Positions 13,801 to 28,800 of a stretch of DNA of 64,000 bases are shown here, in pieces (within the stretch, counting starts at the first letter, position 1; each line of letters begins with the position of its first letter). Made by a program: the position numbers and the translations under genes. Origin of the DNA: Gari tellinella (lineage: Eukaryota; Mollusca; Bivalvia; Cardiida; Psammobiidae); contig OV277870.1 in the NCBI GenBank assembly GCA_922989275.2, positions 26,804,742 through 26,868,741 of the forward strand, in the 5' to 3' direction. The notes under the pieces were generated by a model that did no database searches, was not told the DNA's origin, and saw nothing but the letters and a program-made list of their open reading frames with translations.

Positions 13801-16800
13801 AAGTATTATTAAAAAAAATTCAGAACTGTAGAATTTACTAGAGTGTAAACACATTTTCAACTCATCAAGGGCAGAGTATTCTTGACTAATTTGCACATTT
13901 TCGATAATAATTGAACTCATTCTATAAAATTTATAATAGCCATATATGATTTAATTTTTTTTTCAAAATCCATTCACATTTGTACACAATAGCATGTAAA
14001 CAATAAAGCCATGTTGAGCATTACTAAGTAGATAAAGGGCAGATAACTCTTGCCACAAAGTATCCTATTTTGACAATAATTGCTACCCTTATATTTATAT
14101 ACATCATGTGTAAGTTAAATCAAAATCCATTAAAGACTGTAGTTTCTAGATGGTAAAAACTGTTAAATATGGGTTTTTTTTGACTCATCAAGGGCAGATA
14201 ACTGTTGACTAGTTTCTCCGTTTTCAAAAATGATAACAATTATCTGAAAACTAATAGCCATACATAGTTTAAGAATTTGTTTTATCAAAATTCATGCATA
14301 TTTATAGATACTAGGATGTAAACAATTTTAAAATAAAGCATTTTCTATCATTTCAAAGTACATCAAGGGCAGATACCTATTGCCACAAGTATCCTTTTTT
14401 GACAATAATTGCACACCTTCAAGAACTTTTACTTATAGACATCGTGTGCAAGTATCATTTAAATCCATTCATAATTGTAGTTGCCAGAGAGTAAAAACAG
14501 TTAAATATGGCTTTTTTTACTTATCAAGGGCAGATAACTCATGACTAATTTTTCCGTTTTCAACAATAATCAAATTCATTTGAAAACTAATAGCCATACA
14601 TAATTCAAGAAAGTTTTTTCAAAAATCCATGCATATTTATAGGCTCTAGTATGTAAACAATACCAAAATAAAGCATTTTCTAGCATTTCTAAGTACATCA
14701 AGGGCAGATAACTCTTGTCACAAGTATCCTTTTTTTACAATAATTGCACACCTGCAAGAACTTGTACTTATAGACAATGTGTGCAAGTATAAACAAAATA
14801 TGTTGAATACTGTAGTTGCTAGTGTGTAAAAACTGTTAAATATGGCATTTTTAACACAAAAAGGGCAGATAACTCATAAATTCCTAAAAATTTCTGAAAA
14901 AAATTTGATTTCCCACGGTGCTCCTATGATGACAAATAAGTATACCAAGTTTAATCCAAATCTGTTTATAGGTTTCGGCGATACAGTTGCGGACGGAAAT
15001 CGTGACGGACGCACGGACGGACGTTCTCACAGTTGGACATTTGTTGGGTATATTTTTTGTTTAAAAATACCCAACAGTACACTAAAATACCCAACAATAA
15101 CAATAGGGCAATCACGGAATGAATGGAATCTATTGTTCTCCCTACCCAACAAAGGACCTTTCGTGCGCTCGGACGGACGGCATTTTTAACACAAAAAGGG
15201 CAGATAACTCATAAATTCCTAAAATTTTCTGAAAAAAATTTGATTTCCCACGGTGCTCCAATGATGACAAATAAGTATACCAAGTTTAATCCAAATCTGT
15301 TTATAGGTTTCGGAGATACAGTTGCGGACGGAAAACGTGACGGACGCACGCACGGACGGCCGGACGGACAGACCTAAAACAGTATCCCTCTGCCTTTCGA
15401 CAGGGGATAATAAGTATCGAAGCATTGTAGTAAACAGTGTTGATGCTAGACGAAACGGCAAAATCTAGTTAACCGAGAAAGAGCCCATTTAAAATATTCT
15501 AAGTTCAAATTAGGTCAAGGTAAAGGTCAAAATCAAAGTTTGGTGGTATTGGTGGATAGAAATGGTCAAAGGCAACAACTGTGTAAGTATCAAAGCATTG
15601 TAGTCAGTTGTGTTGATGTTAGATGAAACGGTAAAATCTAGTTAACAAAGAATTAGCCTATTTCAAATATTCTTAGTCCAAATTGGGTCAAGGTCAAGGT
15701 CAAAATCAAATTTTGGTGGAATTGGTGGATAGGGAATAGTCCAAGGCAATAACTGTATAAGTATCCGAGCATTTGGGTAAGCGGTGTTGATGCTAGACGA
15801 AACGGTAAAATCTACTTAACCTTGTTACGGACGGACACACGGACGTGCCACCGAAATGGGTTAGAGGGCCTTTTCTTTTGTTATTTTCTTTTGTTTGAAT
15901 AACGGGCCACGGCCCCTTATTCTATTGTTACGGAATGAACTCTATTGTCTTCTTTTGTTATGTTTACCGTTATCTGGCCAGAAAAGGCCCTCTAACCCAT
16001 TTCGGTTGTGCGGACGGACGTACTTACGCTAGGATACTTATGTGGCTATTTTCTATTGTTTTCTCTTGCGTGGCTAGCCACACAAGAGACAATTTCTTTT
16101 TGCTCTAACTTGGAATAGAATGGTCTGGAGGCTAACCCTACCCCTTACCCTATGTCCCACAACTGGCCAGGTTAATGTCACAAGAAATGGCCAGGTTAAT
16201 GTCACAAGAGACGGCCAGGTTAATGTTTTTCTATTATGTGGCTAAGAATTTTAGCCACATAAGTATCCTAGGGTGTGTACGGACGGACAGGACGATTACT
16301 ATATGCCTCCGCATCTATTGATGCCGGGGGCATAAAAAGGCATATTAATGAGGTAATTGGTTAATGATTCATAATTATACAGGGCTCCAGATAAGGGGAG
16401 TACTTCAAAAGCTAAAATCTTTATATCTGCATTAAACCTTATGGTGTGACTACTCATTAGAATCGTCTCAAAGAGACGGTTCTAATGAGTAGCTACATCA
16501 TAGGGTTTGATGAAGTGAAGGCATTAGGCAGAAAATGCTGTGTTTGTTCAGCGTACTCGCTCATATCTGGTACCCTGATTATACACACATTGTACTATAC
16601 TATGTTCAGTGTACCTTTCCCAGGGTGTAGTCTCCCTCACTGCCTCCTAGTGTACCACCCCTAGCCAGATGTAGAACAGGTCCTGCTGCCTTCCTCCCGT
16701 CAGAGGCTGCATTGATGTGCTAAAATAGAAACAATATATCAGGGGTTCAGATAAGAGGGAGTAAAGCGAACCAATCTATCATTTTCTCGACCATTTCAGC

Positions 16801-19800
16801 GACAAATCCTATGGTGTTACTACTCATTAGAATCGTCTCTTCGAGACAATTCTAATGAGTAGTGACACTATAGGGTTAATTGCAGAAATAAAGATGTTAG
16901 TTTTTGAACTACTCCCCTTATCTGGAGTTCTAAACATATTCAACCATGAAGCTTGGTCTATACTAGGGGCAGTATGATACAGAGGAAACAATGGTTGCCC
17001 CACCAGACATGTAGGAGATACCTGACACTCCGATTTTCTCCAACAGAAATGACCATAGTTATAAGTAAACATTCAAGCAATAGAAATCCATGAAGTGATA
17101 GCAACTATTAAGATGCAACTTTTGTAAAAGACTGAAAACTATTCATTAGAATGACCCCTATACACAGGCTTTACAATAAGCAGGGGTCCTGATAAGAAGG
17201 AGTAAATTCAAGGATTCACATATTTACTTGATCATGTCTGCTCTGAACCCTATGGTGAAACTACTCACTAGAAGTGTCCCTTTGAGAGAATTCTTATGAG
17301 TAGTGACACCATAGTATTTGATACAGACTTTTTTTTTTTAAATACTCCCCTTCTCATACCTGCATTAGGAGAGAAGAAACACAAAAGCTATGACAAATAA
17401 TCTTACCTGACACCAAATCTCCGCCCATTCTTTGAAATCGGACAAAAATGTATGGGACTCAAAATTATCATGTTCCAGATCAATATCGTAGCCTCGTTTG
17501 TCTCTCTTATGATACGATGCTTGGTAACCAGTGAGGACAACTATCTGTGATGGACGGGAATCCGGCTTGTCCGCTTTGTAACATACCAGGCGACCGTTAG
17601 TCAGGGCAACCAGTTTTTTTGTCCATGATAATTTACTTCTATAGTGAAGTTCCCCAGAAAGCACAACATCTTCAAGTGCACGGAATGAAGTAGTAGATTC
17701 CTTCAGTGCTGATAATGATAGTCCTAACTTTCGCCGAGTGCTTCTTCTTTTTTTCAGTTTATGTCTGAAACAGAAAAATAATTCATGTTAACCCTTACAA
17801 TGCATTGAAGTCAACATTTTAAATGGCTCCTTATTCCATTTCTCCATAGATACAGTGGAGAATCTGTTATTCTTTCCCGTTTAAACGCAAACGTACGCAA
17901 ACGCAAAGCACTAAAACGTAGAAAAGAACAACTTTTGGACAATTCTGATAATTTTTGTTTATCTTGGTGGCAAACGGTTTTCAGCCTGATCAGACGCCGG
18001 GTTACTCGGCGTCTGATCTGGCTCCAAACTGTTTGCACTGCAAATAATAGTTTTAGCGTAAACACGTTTATTGGGAAAGAATAACAGATTCTCCACTGTA
18101 TGCATATTTATGCATGTAATTTATTCATACCCTGAAGAAAATAGTTCCAATTTATACAGTCATTAATATGTATAACATAAGAAATAAATTTTATATTCTA
18201 GCAGATGATAGCATAAATTAGGCATAAAGTAAAGCAGAATCTGCCTGAACCCATTAACCCATAAATACGCCTTTTTACGCCTCCAATTTATTTTTCATCT
18301 AAGAAAATAGTTCCAATTTATAAAGTCATAAAAAAGCCCCATAAGAGATATGTTCTATATCCTTTAGAGTGTAGCTTAAAGCAGGCTGAAAGTAAAGCAG
18401 AATGTGCCCTAAGGCACATTCTGCTTTACTTTCAATCTGCTTGAAGTGGTGACCTTTCTTCAAAACTAGAAACAGTCTATGGGGTAATGGGTTAAGGCAC
18501 ATTCTGCTATACTTTCAATCTGCTTCAAGTGGTCACATGCCTATGGAGTAAAGAGTTAACAAACAATGTGTGTGCAGATTGTAACAAGATGTGTCTGGGA
18601 AACATTATGCCTCCTAAAGTGACCATAACCACAATATGACCTTGACCTTTGTCTGACACGACCCAAGTTATACTGAGCTCAAGGTTTTCTTTAGATGAGC
18701 ACACATGCCAAATATGAAGTTATGACCGAGGTTAAAGTTGTGGACAGACAGACAGACAGACAGACAAATTCATACACAAACAGACAGTCTTGACTAAAAA
18801 CAATGTTTCTTCCAACTATGTTATCAGGGCTCCAGACAAGAGAGAGTAAACTGAACAAAGCCGGCATTTTCTCACTGATTTAAGCATAACTACTCATTAG
18901 AATTGTCTTGAAGAGAGGGTTTAATGCAAAAATAAAGATTTTGAAAAAATCTCCCCTGACATGAAGTTCTTTGGGTTTTTTAAACTTCAAACAACTGTGA
19001 TATACATACTGTGGTAGTTGGACACCTAGCTTCTTCAGCATCTCTGTTTCTTGATCAACCAATCCAACATCATCTATCGAGTCACATGATGCACCAATAG
19101 GTTCATCTGAAAATAGAAAAAATTAAATTACAGTCAAACTTCGATATCTCGAGCTCGCTTAACTCGAACTATCCGTTATGTCGACACATGAACTTCATTA
19201 TTTCATGCTCGGTTATGTCGAACATACCCGTAAGCCACATTTTAACTTTGAAATACGGGTATGTTCGACTTAACCGTTATAGAGATATTGAAGTTCGACT
19301 GTATGCATGACTCTTTTTAATAATTTCAAATTCATACCCACCTCACTTACCTGGATATATCTCATATAACAAAATATTAAAGTTTTTGGTCTCTACACCA
19401 GTTGGTAAATGTGGCAGATTAATGCAGTCCTGATTAAAGTACGGTAAGGCAGATAGCTCCTTTTGGGAACTTTCTGTCATATCCTGAATTAACCAATCAC
19501 CTAAATTGTGTGGTATCCCTTCTTTTCCAAAGAGTGACAGGTTTAGTGAGCTTTAACTTATATGGCTACATGCAGTGAGTACTCAGTCATGTAACCAAAG
19601 AAATGTAACTATGACAGATGAATATAAATGTAATGCAGAGTTACCTCCCTTTTGCCAATTTATTCCAATTGATTCAATACTGAATGTGTGTTTTGCTTAC
19701 ATGAAAAACACTAAAATTATGTGTCTCAGAACTTAATGCAGATCTGTCTGTATCTATGCTGCTTGCAACTTATCATAAGGGCCTTAGAATACCTCAAGGA

Positions 19801-22800
19801 TCTGGTAGTGTAGTAGCTTAAGATGAGAGTGATCAAGAAAGCTCCAACATTAGCTTTCTTCTTTACTTTCAGTATGCATTAACCCTTAGCCCGCCAAATA
19901 AATTGTCGTCTGCTATATTTCTCGTCTGCTTCAAGTTTCAAAGTGCTTCAAAGTTGCTCAAAATGTTGTCCGAGTGTCAAACAGCTTGGATCCGGATGAG
20001 ACGCCGAGTTATTCGGCGTCACATCCGGATCCAAGCTGTTTGCATATGGAGCTATAGTTGTGAGTGGCAGGCTAAGGGTTAAGTATGTGCTTTATCAGTT
20101 GGTGATTCATGTTGATAGCTATGGAAAACAGGGTTAACCCAGTACTCTATAAATACACCATTTTTACGTCTTTTAATTTATTCCTCCATTAAAGAAAATA
20201 ATCACATTTTATACAGTCATGAATATGACATGTGCTGTCAGAAATATATTCTATGTCCTAGTGGATGTCAGCTTAAAGCTGGTTGAAAGTAAAGCAAAAT
20301 GCTCCTTAAGGAGCATTCTGCTTTACTTTTAGCCTGCTTTAAGTAGTCACCTATCTTCAAAACTAGAAACAGGCTGTGGACTAAAGGGTTAAGAGCCACT
20401 CTTCCTGTTATAGTTGAACTTCGATATCTCAAATTCGGTTAAGTCGAACATACCCGTATAATATTTCAAAGTTATTGAAATATGGTTATGTTCGACTGAA
20501 CCGAGCATGAAATAATGCATTTCATGTGCTGAACTATCGGATAGTTCGAATGAAGCGAGTTCCAGATATCAAAGTTTGACTGTATATGGCTCATATGGTC
20601 TTGTCTTTAACGCTTCACTTATTTCAATGAATCTAAACATAACTCAGCATCAAATTGTGAAGAATTAGTTATATTTCAAGGCATGTGGAACAGATATTAT
20701 GCATCCGTGAGCAAGCTTTATAGAAATGGGATTAGAATGTACTGAAATATCAAGACATTTAGCAGTATTTTGAAAATAGAAGTTAAAAGTTAAACCTACC
20801 AGAGTGTCAGTTAACAGACAAAATCATCACATCAGTAACAACCTTTACTCATTCACCCTGGAATCTTTAATGGAAATTTCCAATTTTCCAATTAAGTTGA
20901 GTCCATTTATGACAATTTAGGGGTGTTTTCTGCAATATATGGCAAATTGACAAACAATGCAGACCCTGATCAGAGGGCTCCTGCAGGAGCCCTCTGATCA
21001 GGGTCTACACTGTTTGTATTGGACATATGAACTCTTTAAAGGTACAATCTTTATAAATGATGAGTATACTCGTCGCTAGGGTTGAATGTGTTAATAGTAA
21101 AGAACTTGACTAAATTGAAAATTGGCAGTATTGTCCATTTAAAGTATAGATAGATAGATATTTTATTCATACATAAGGCCAGAGGCCCAACAGTACACAA
21201 GCATACAAATCATGCAATACATAGTCAAAGACAAAGGTATGTTAGCGATGTATACGAGGGGAAAATGAGACATAGCTTTTGATATATTCACATAAGGATT
21301 TATCTTTACATAATTTATAAGAAGTGTGTTGTGAAACTTTTCTACAAGAGACCGTACCATTTCCTAAATCTCTTTTCGCTGTCCAAATATTTTTATTTTT
21401 CTACTTTGTGTAACAGATGTGTTCGGCTTTTGTGCACCAAATGGGTTAAAGTATCTATTTAATGCTCAAAAGGCGAAGACATCAGTTCTTGTAGAAGCAT
21501 GTGCCCGTTTACCTGTTATGAATTACATAGAAATATATACATTTAAGCAATAAAACATGTCTGTGTATAATATTTACTACATATAACACTGGAATATTCC
21601 ATGGAATACTCATCCGATACCTAAAGTATAAGGGAGGAAAGGGTCAGCTCCTTTTACTGTCCTAGGCTCATACTGCATTGTAGTTTGCAAGCAGTTTGCA
21701 AGCTGTAGCAAATCATATTCCTATCAACTGAGTGTCTGATCAGGATGAACAAATATTTTGACCTTCTGAGCAATATTTCAAATTACCTAGAGCATTCTTT
21801 AGTTTAGTAATAACATGCAGATAACAATTTTAACCTTTATACACCTTTTTGAACCTTTAATTTACTCCTTCACTCAAGAAAATAGTTCCAATTGATACAA
21901 CAATGAATATGTACCATAAAAAATAGTTTCTATATTCTAGTAGATGGCTGCTTAAAGCAGGCTGAAAGTAAAGCACAAAATTAGGCACATTCTGCTTTAC
22001 TTTCAGCCTGCTTTATGTAGTCACCTGTCTTCAAAACTGAAAACAGGCAATGGGGTAATGGGTTATAATCAGGTGATATTACAACAAGGAGAAACACATG
22101 ATTGTGAAAATAAGTCTTGTGGAAATAATATTTTAAAAGGTATCTGGAGTTGGTACTTGCAGTTTATTTGTTGAAAGGATTCATTTTCCATTAATACAAA
22201 TGTTTTTTATCTATTTACATGCTGGGCAATATTTTTCTTTTGTAAAAACTGTTGTCTACAACTATTCTAAAAATATACTTTTTTAAAAATTCTTTTAAAA
22301 AAAGGGCCAGAGTGTCAAACAGTTTGGATCCTGCTGAGACACCGCATAATGTGGTGTCTCATTAGGATCCAAACTGTTTGCAAATGTTTCTATGGTTCCG
22401 TCCCCAGCGTGCTAAGAGTTATACATAAATTCCTAATCTCCAAACAGCTGAAAAGAATACATAGATTTGACCCATTCAAAAATTAGACTTGTTGCTTTTC
22501 AAACAGTACAGACCAGTTCCAGCAATGGCGTAAACAATGTGGCATCTAGTCATGGTCTCCACAGTTTGATACTCACCTGCATCTGCAGTATTATCCCTTT
22601 GCTCAATGACCTACACATTTTTACTGATTTAATTTATTCCTCCACTTAAATAATGGTTCCAATTAAAAAGTCATAAATATATTCTATATTCTTACAGATG
22701 GTGGCTTAAAGCAGGCTGTAAGTGAAGCAGAATGTGCCTTAAGGCGCATTCTGCTTTACTTTCAACCTGCTTTAAGTGGTTACCTGTCTTTCAAATTAGA

Positions 22801-25800
22801 AATAGGCAGTATGGAATAGAGTATTAAGTTACATAACTTGTAAGACAGTATAGAACTTGATCAGGCAAAAAGCATGAGCTGATGGCTAGGACTGGTCTAC
22901 ACTATTTTCAAATGCAATAAATTTCTGATGGTACAGATCATAATTATAATACATCACATCCAGTAACTGCATGAAGACCTTCAGAGGATTCTGTGTTTAA
23001 CTCCAAAAATACACCTTTTTACACCTTTAAAAATACACCTTTTTACACCTTTAATTCATTCCTCCAAGGCATTTGGCAATACTTATATCTTAAAGGAGCC
23101 TTGTTTTACTTTCAACTTGCTTTAAGCAGTCACCAGTATTGAATACCGAATTATCAACACAATTTGGTAGAAGTTATAGAGAGGTTTTACTGTATTTGAA
23201 AGTTACATGATGTAAGGTAGGTCATTCACCTGCTAAATCCAGTGAACCCTAGCTACTAGTAAACATATCCTTTAACCACCTCAAATGGACAATTCTATTT
23301 TTCAATTTAGTCTAGTGCATTTTTGACTTGTTAGGGTTGATTTTTACAATATATGTCAAAATTACAAATAGTGTAGACCCTGATCAGAGGGCTCCTCAAG
23401 GAGCCCTCTGATCAGGGTCAACACTGTTTGCATAGGACAAGTGTACTCATCACAGGTACGCTGTTTGCAAATGATGCATATATGCGTGACTAGGGTTCAA
23501 AGAGTTAACACATTACCCTGTTTCTAAGACAGTGCTCCCTCTCTATCGCGGCCCTCCCAACAATGATTCCCTCCTTGCAACGACCCTAAACAGGACAGTT
23601 ATGTATAACGCTTTTACTTCTTAAATATAGTCTGCTTAAAATTGCCGTCTGCTCTTTTTCACAAAGTAACAGAATGGACATTTTGGCGAAAAAACCCTAA
23701 ATGACTAGTGACAAGCAGCTTGAATCCAGATCAGATGCCGCATTACGCGGCATCTGATCTGGATTCAAGCTGTTTGCACATGTAAGCCATTTCCCTCCCT
23801 ATAACAACTCCGGCCGAACAACGCACACACTTTTTGTCTCCCATCTTGTGTTGTTGTAGAGAGGGAGCACTGTATTGAAGATAAATTACCATATTTGAGG
23901 TGGAATCAATTAAAGGCATAAAATAAAGGCATATTTATGGGATAATAGGTTAAAGTGTCAATTTTTGGTTTGAAAATTTTGTAACGTCCCTTCAACATTA
24001 TGGGGTCAGGACCTCTGCATGTTTATTGTCATCCAAAGGACAGGAGAAACCACGGACCGAACCAGCCACCCATGTGCTACAGAGCGAGGAGCTAAACCAC
24101 TACGCTACAGAAGTTCCTATTAACCCATTTGTGTCCAGTAGATTCTTCCATGCTTATATAGTGGATTAGTCCATTTTTTATATAAGGGGTGCCTGGTATA
24201 AAACATTTTATTTTCATATTTGTTTTTTTTTATACAATGTATTGAAATTCCTATAAGCAAGCAGTGAAGACTCTGATCAGACGCCGCATAATGCAGCGTC
24301 TGATCAGAGTCTACACTGTTTGTCTATGTCCCTTTTATAGAACACTTTGGTAGGCACAAATAGGTTAAAATATCCAAAACAGATTTTTTATTTTTAGATA
24401 TTTCAGAAGCAAACATCAGATTCAGTCCAGATACATAATAATGTTGTACATCAGTCTTACCAGACACCATTAAACCTTACAATGAGGAAACCAATTAATT
24501 TTTACAAACAATTAGTGTAGATCAAGATCCTAAAGACACCCTCCCATCATGGTCTGCACTGTTTGTGACATATATGTACCAATAAATATTTTGATGGGGA
24601 GACAAAACCATGGAGAACCAATAATTAAACTAGTCATTTAACTGAAAGTTGAAGTCACTTTGAAAAATCAACATTTTAAGGGGTATCTACCTGTATGCAT
24701 TTATTAGTGTGCATTAACTGATGTTATCATTTATGACATAAAAGATACTTGACTGTGAAAGTGTAGGACTGTAGGAAAAGCTTACATAATGCAAGCTCAA
24801 GTAATAACTTAGTCAAGTCACGTGTTCACATTAGTAAATAAATGAACACAGATCATGGACACATGGGCACGTTTTCAGACAATCTGCATTATATACACAT
24901 TTGACTATTACTACACTAACAAAAGTAGTCCTTCTGGAAATAAATCATGGATGGCATTTTAAGTATTTTTAAGATTAAGTACATTGTAGCTTAACCCAGT
25001 CCTTACTGCAAACCAGCTGTTTAAAGCAGATTGAATGTTAAGCAGAAATTCTCTTTATATGAGATTTCTGCTTTATTTTCAGCCTGCTTTAATCCTGTCC
25101 CTATTAGCAACAAGGTTTAAAGCAAGTTATTGCATGCACACAGTTTGAGGCAAGATGAAAGTAAAGTGCTAACCTCCTTGAGGAGCTTTCTGCTTTACTT
25201 TAATCTTGTTTTAAGCTGCCATTTGTATTTTTCATCATAAATGAATTCACATTTTTTTAAACTTATCTTTGCAAACAGTTTGGATCCAGAGGAGAAACAA
25301 AGTTTGGCACTTCATCAGGATCCAAAATGTTTGACACTTTGACACTGTTAAGGAAATCAATTTTAATTTTAACCCATTACCTCATATCCTGATTCTAGTT
25401 TTGACGATAGAAGACCACTTAAAACAGGTTGAAAGTAAAGCAGAATGCGCCTTAAGGCGCATTCTGCTTTACTTTCAGCCTGTTTTAAGATATCATAATT
25501 ATGCTAGGATATAGAAAATATTTCTGACATTACCTAATCAAGACTGTATAAACTTCAACTATTTTCCTCAGTGGAGGAATAAATTAAAGGCGTCAAAAGG
25601 TGTATTTATGGGGTAATGGGTTAAAACAACAATTGTTGCAGATGAAAACTTTACATAAAGTTCAAAGAGTTATGGACATTTGTTCCATTAATGGGTATTA
25701 ACCCATTTATACCCAGTGAATTCTTCCATGTTTATATATCCTTAGCAAGCCCGGCCGATTTTGTACACATAACACACACACTACCGGACTAGTTTGAAGC

Positions 25801-28800
25801 TCATTTTCTGAATAAACACTACACTTTGACATCTCAAAACTACTCTGACGTGTCAACACGAAACCGAAAGTGGCAATCTATTTTTAGAAGCGCTATATTT
25901 AAATCGTGTTCACGCAATACCCAAACGACTTAAAAAAAAAAAAGAAAAAAAAAGTGGATCCTGAGCTCAGTTTGAGCTCAGTTTGAGGTTTGTGAGCTTT
26001 GTGTTGACATGTCAGTGTTACTGAATTCCAGCATGAGTGCTATTATAACGGGTTTTGACAAAAAGGTCGAGTACATTTTAAACCGAAAGTAGAAAGATGG
26101 ACCGTTTCGGCCCCTCTGGCATTCGCCTTTTTCCAATCTTGCAAATTTGTGTCTGGATCCATTTTGGATGCTGCCTGAAAGTGCCACATTTTGCAGGAGA
26201 CCATTGATATTCTAGAAATAGGCAGTGCCGAACCGGGCCTTTCAGAAAAGTCTTCCAACGCGATGTGCGAATCATAACTTTTCATTCTACGGAAGCCAAA
26301 ATGTGCCATAAACGTCAAAACGTTTTAATACGTTATGGGCGTGGAAAGGATATTGGATTAGTCCATTTTTTATCAAAGGGATGCCTGGTCAAAATTTTCA
26401 TTTCCTTTTTGTTTTATATTGAAATTCCTATCAGCAAACAGTGTAGATTCTGATCAGACGCCGCATAATGCGGCGTCTGATCAGAGTCTACACTGTTTGC
26501 CTATGTCCCATTAATGGGATCATGGGCACAAATGGGTATTAATACCTCAATGAACATCAAGGTTGTAATAGTTAGATGATTATAAGGCTGGATGAGATGA
26601 GGATGTGACTCATGCAATCTTGTGGTCTTATAATGTAGGCTTAACCCATTCTTCTATAGCCATGTATGCAAATCACCCATATATCCAAATATCCAATTTA
26701 TTGCAGAGCTCCAGATAAGACGGAGAAAACTGAACAAATCTAACATTTGCTCACTTATTTCAGCACCAAATGCTATGATATTACTACTCATTAATCGTCT
26801 CAAAGAGACGATTCTAATGAGTACATGTAGTGACACCATAGGATTTTAGCCAGAAATAAAAAAACATTTTTTGAAATACTCCCCTTATCTAGTGGAGCCC
26901 TGTTTTGTACAAGTTATGATAATTTTTCTTACTAATAAGAACACAATTTGATACTCATACAAACTGTAAGCAGTAAATCTAATGTATTCAGTGACATGTG
27001 CAGAAATAAATACATGATGTTGTTTAATGCTGATAAAAATTATATGATTTTGTTTAATGCAGGATAAAAATGCTGATAAAAAAGGAGCTTTCTGCATTAT
27101 TTCTATCCTGCATTAATAGTAACTTCTTTTCAGGAGGTGACAAGCACTCTACTTTACCCAACATAATTATAATACAGCCTGAGACTTAAACCCATTACCA
27201 CATAGCCTGTTTCTAGTTTTGAAAACAGGTGACCACTTAAAGCAGATTGAAAGTAAAGCAGAATGTGCCTCAAGGCACATTCTGCTTTACTTTCAGCCTG
27301 CATTACACCATAAATACGCCTTTTTATGCAATGCCATGCCTTTAATGAATACATCTACTGAAGAAAATGATTCCAATTTATATTGTCACAAATAACAATC
27401 ATGCGAAATATTTTCTATATTCTAGCAGATAATAGCTTAATTAAAGCAGGCTGAAAGTAAAGTAGAATGCACCTTAAGGTGCATTCTGCTTTATTTTCAA
27501 CCCGCTTTAAGTGGTTACATATCTTCAAAACTAGAAACAGGCTATGGGGTAATGGTTTAAATATCATCTGATATCATTTAGAAAATACTTCTAAAGGTAC
27601 ATTTTCATGCTTGTATAAAATGGAACTGACATCTTCAATAGAGATTTAAATCAAAGGTGTAAAAAGACGTATTTATGGGGTAATGGGTTAACATAAGATT
27701 AACTAGCTATATTTGTAACCCAACATAATAATACAGCCAGACTTTTATTCAGTGCAGTAAGATTGCAAAGTTTGGATGTACTTAACACTTAGCATGGTGG
27801 CAGTGAAATCAAAACCTTTGCAAACAGTTTGGATCCTGATCAGACACTGTGTTACACAGCATCTCATCAGGATCAAAACTGTTTGTCATTCTGTCCCTGT
27901 TTTGAAAAGAAATTTTGAAAAATCTATTTATAAGACAGTAGCAAGAAGACAATTGTTGCAGATAAACAAGATTACCCAGCATGTAAAGAGTTAAACCTGT
28001 ATCGCTGATCAATTGAATTTCATCTGTTTAAACTTTTGTCTGCTGTAGGTCTGCAATTAGGTCTCCACTTCAGATATTTGCAGAAACGAAATACTACGGA
28101 TAAACAATTTGGATACCAAAACAGACCTGAAGATTTGTGGAAATTATCTGTATTCAGACTGTGTACGAAAGTCTTGAATAATCATTTGTAATTGGACTGA
28201 TGCAAGAAGTTTTTATGATATGTTTCAGTCTACTTCACTTTCTATATATGGTAGTAGGTTCATTTCACACATCACTCCTTTTCATACTGAATAGTAAAAC
28301 CTCTATTTTATGACCATTAAATAATTTTAATAACTAGGTGTTTAGGGTTGGTGACTGATTAAAGCAATGTGAAAGTAAAACAGAAAACTCCTACAGGAGC
28401 TTTCTGTTTTACTTTCACATTGCTTTAAGCTGTCACCTGTATTTTATACAAATCAATTAGCCTTCTTCTAGTGGTTGTAATAGAAAGTTTTTTCTGTATT
28501 TCTTTTGAAAATTGTCCTGTTTATTATTATAGTATTCAGGGTTAGTTTAACATATATTTCAGAAAAATAAAACGTTAAAGCAAAGTTTGTAGTGCCCCTA
28601 CTCTTAAGACTCTTTGAGAAGCCCTCAGATCAGGGTCTACACTGTTTGCAACATATACACATACTGGTTCCTAGCACACAATGGGTTAACCCTTTACTCC
28701 ATAGCCTGTTTTTACTTTAAAGGATCTATTTTAACCCTTTGAACCCTAGTCCCGCTTATAGGCGTCCTTTTCAAACAGTGTACATGTGAATAGAACACTT

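Larger units (their letters stand above)
13384..16336. mobile_element. 2.9-kb composite tandem-repeat element with GCCCCCG termini
   Basis: The left end ttatgcccccgtggcatcc and the right end gatgccgggggcataa are imperfect inverted copies; the right end is itself a hairpin (atgcctccgcatc/gatgccgggggcat). Inside are ~165-170-bp repeats marked by agggcagataactc (14,036 to 15,197), a direct duplication (14,844 copied at ~15,180), and three ~183-bp repeats with aggtcaaggtcaaa and gacgaaacggtaaaatcta (15,410-15,830). GGACGGAC microsatellites and three nested palindromic inserts complete it. No protein is supported. Confidence 0.7.

Noticed and set aside
14842..15377. Two overlapping 84-115-codon ORFs with a shared sequence (NKYTKFNPNLFIGFGDTV)
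   Set aside because: They lie in the directly duplicated part of a tandem repeat; the shared text reflects DNA duplication, with no known domain.
26043..26318. 91-codon ORF as a transposase fragment
   Set aside because: Three overlapping frames are open on the same strand and none shows a catalytic motif; kept only as an unclassified insert.
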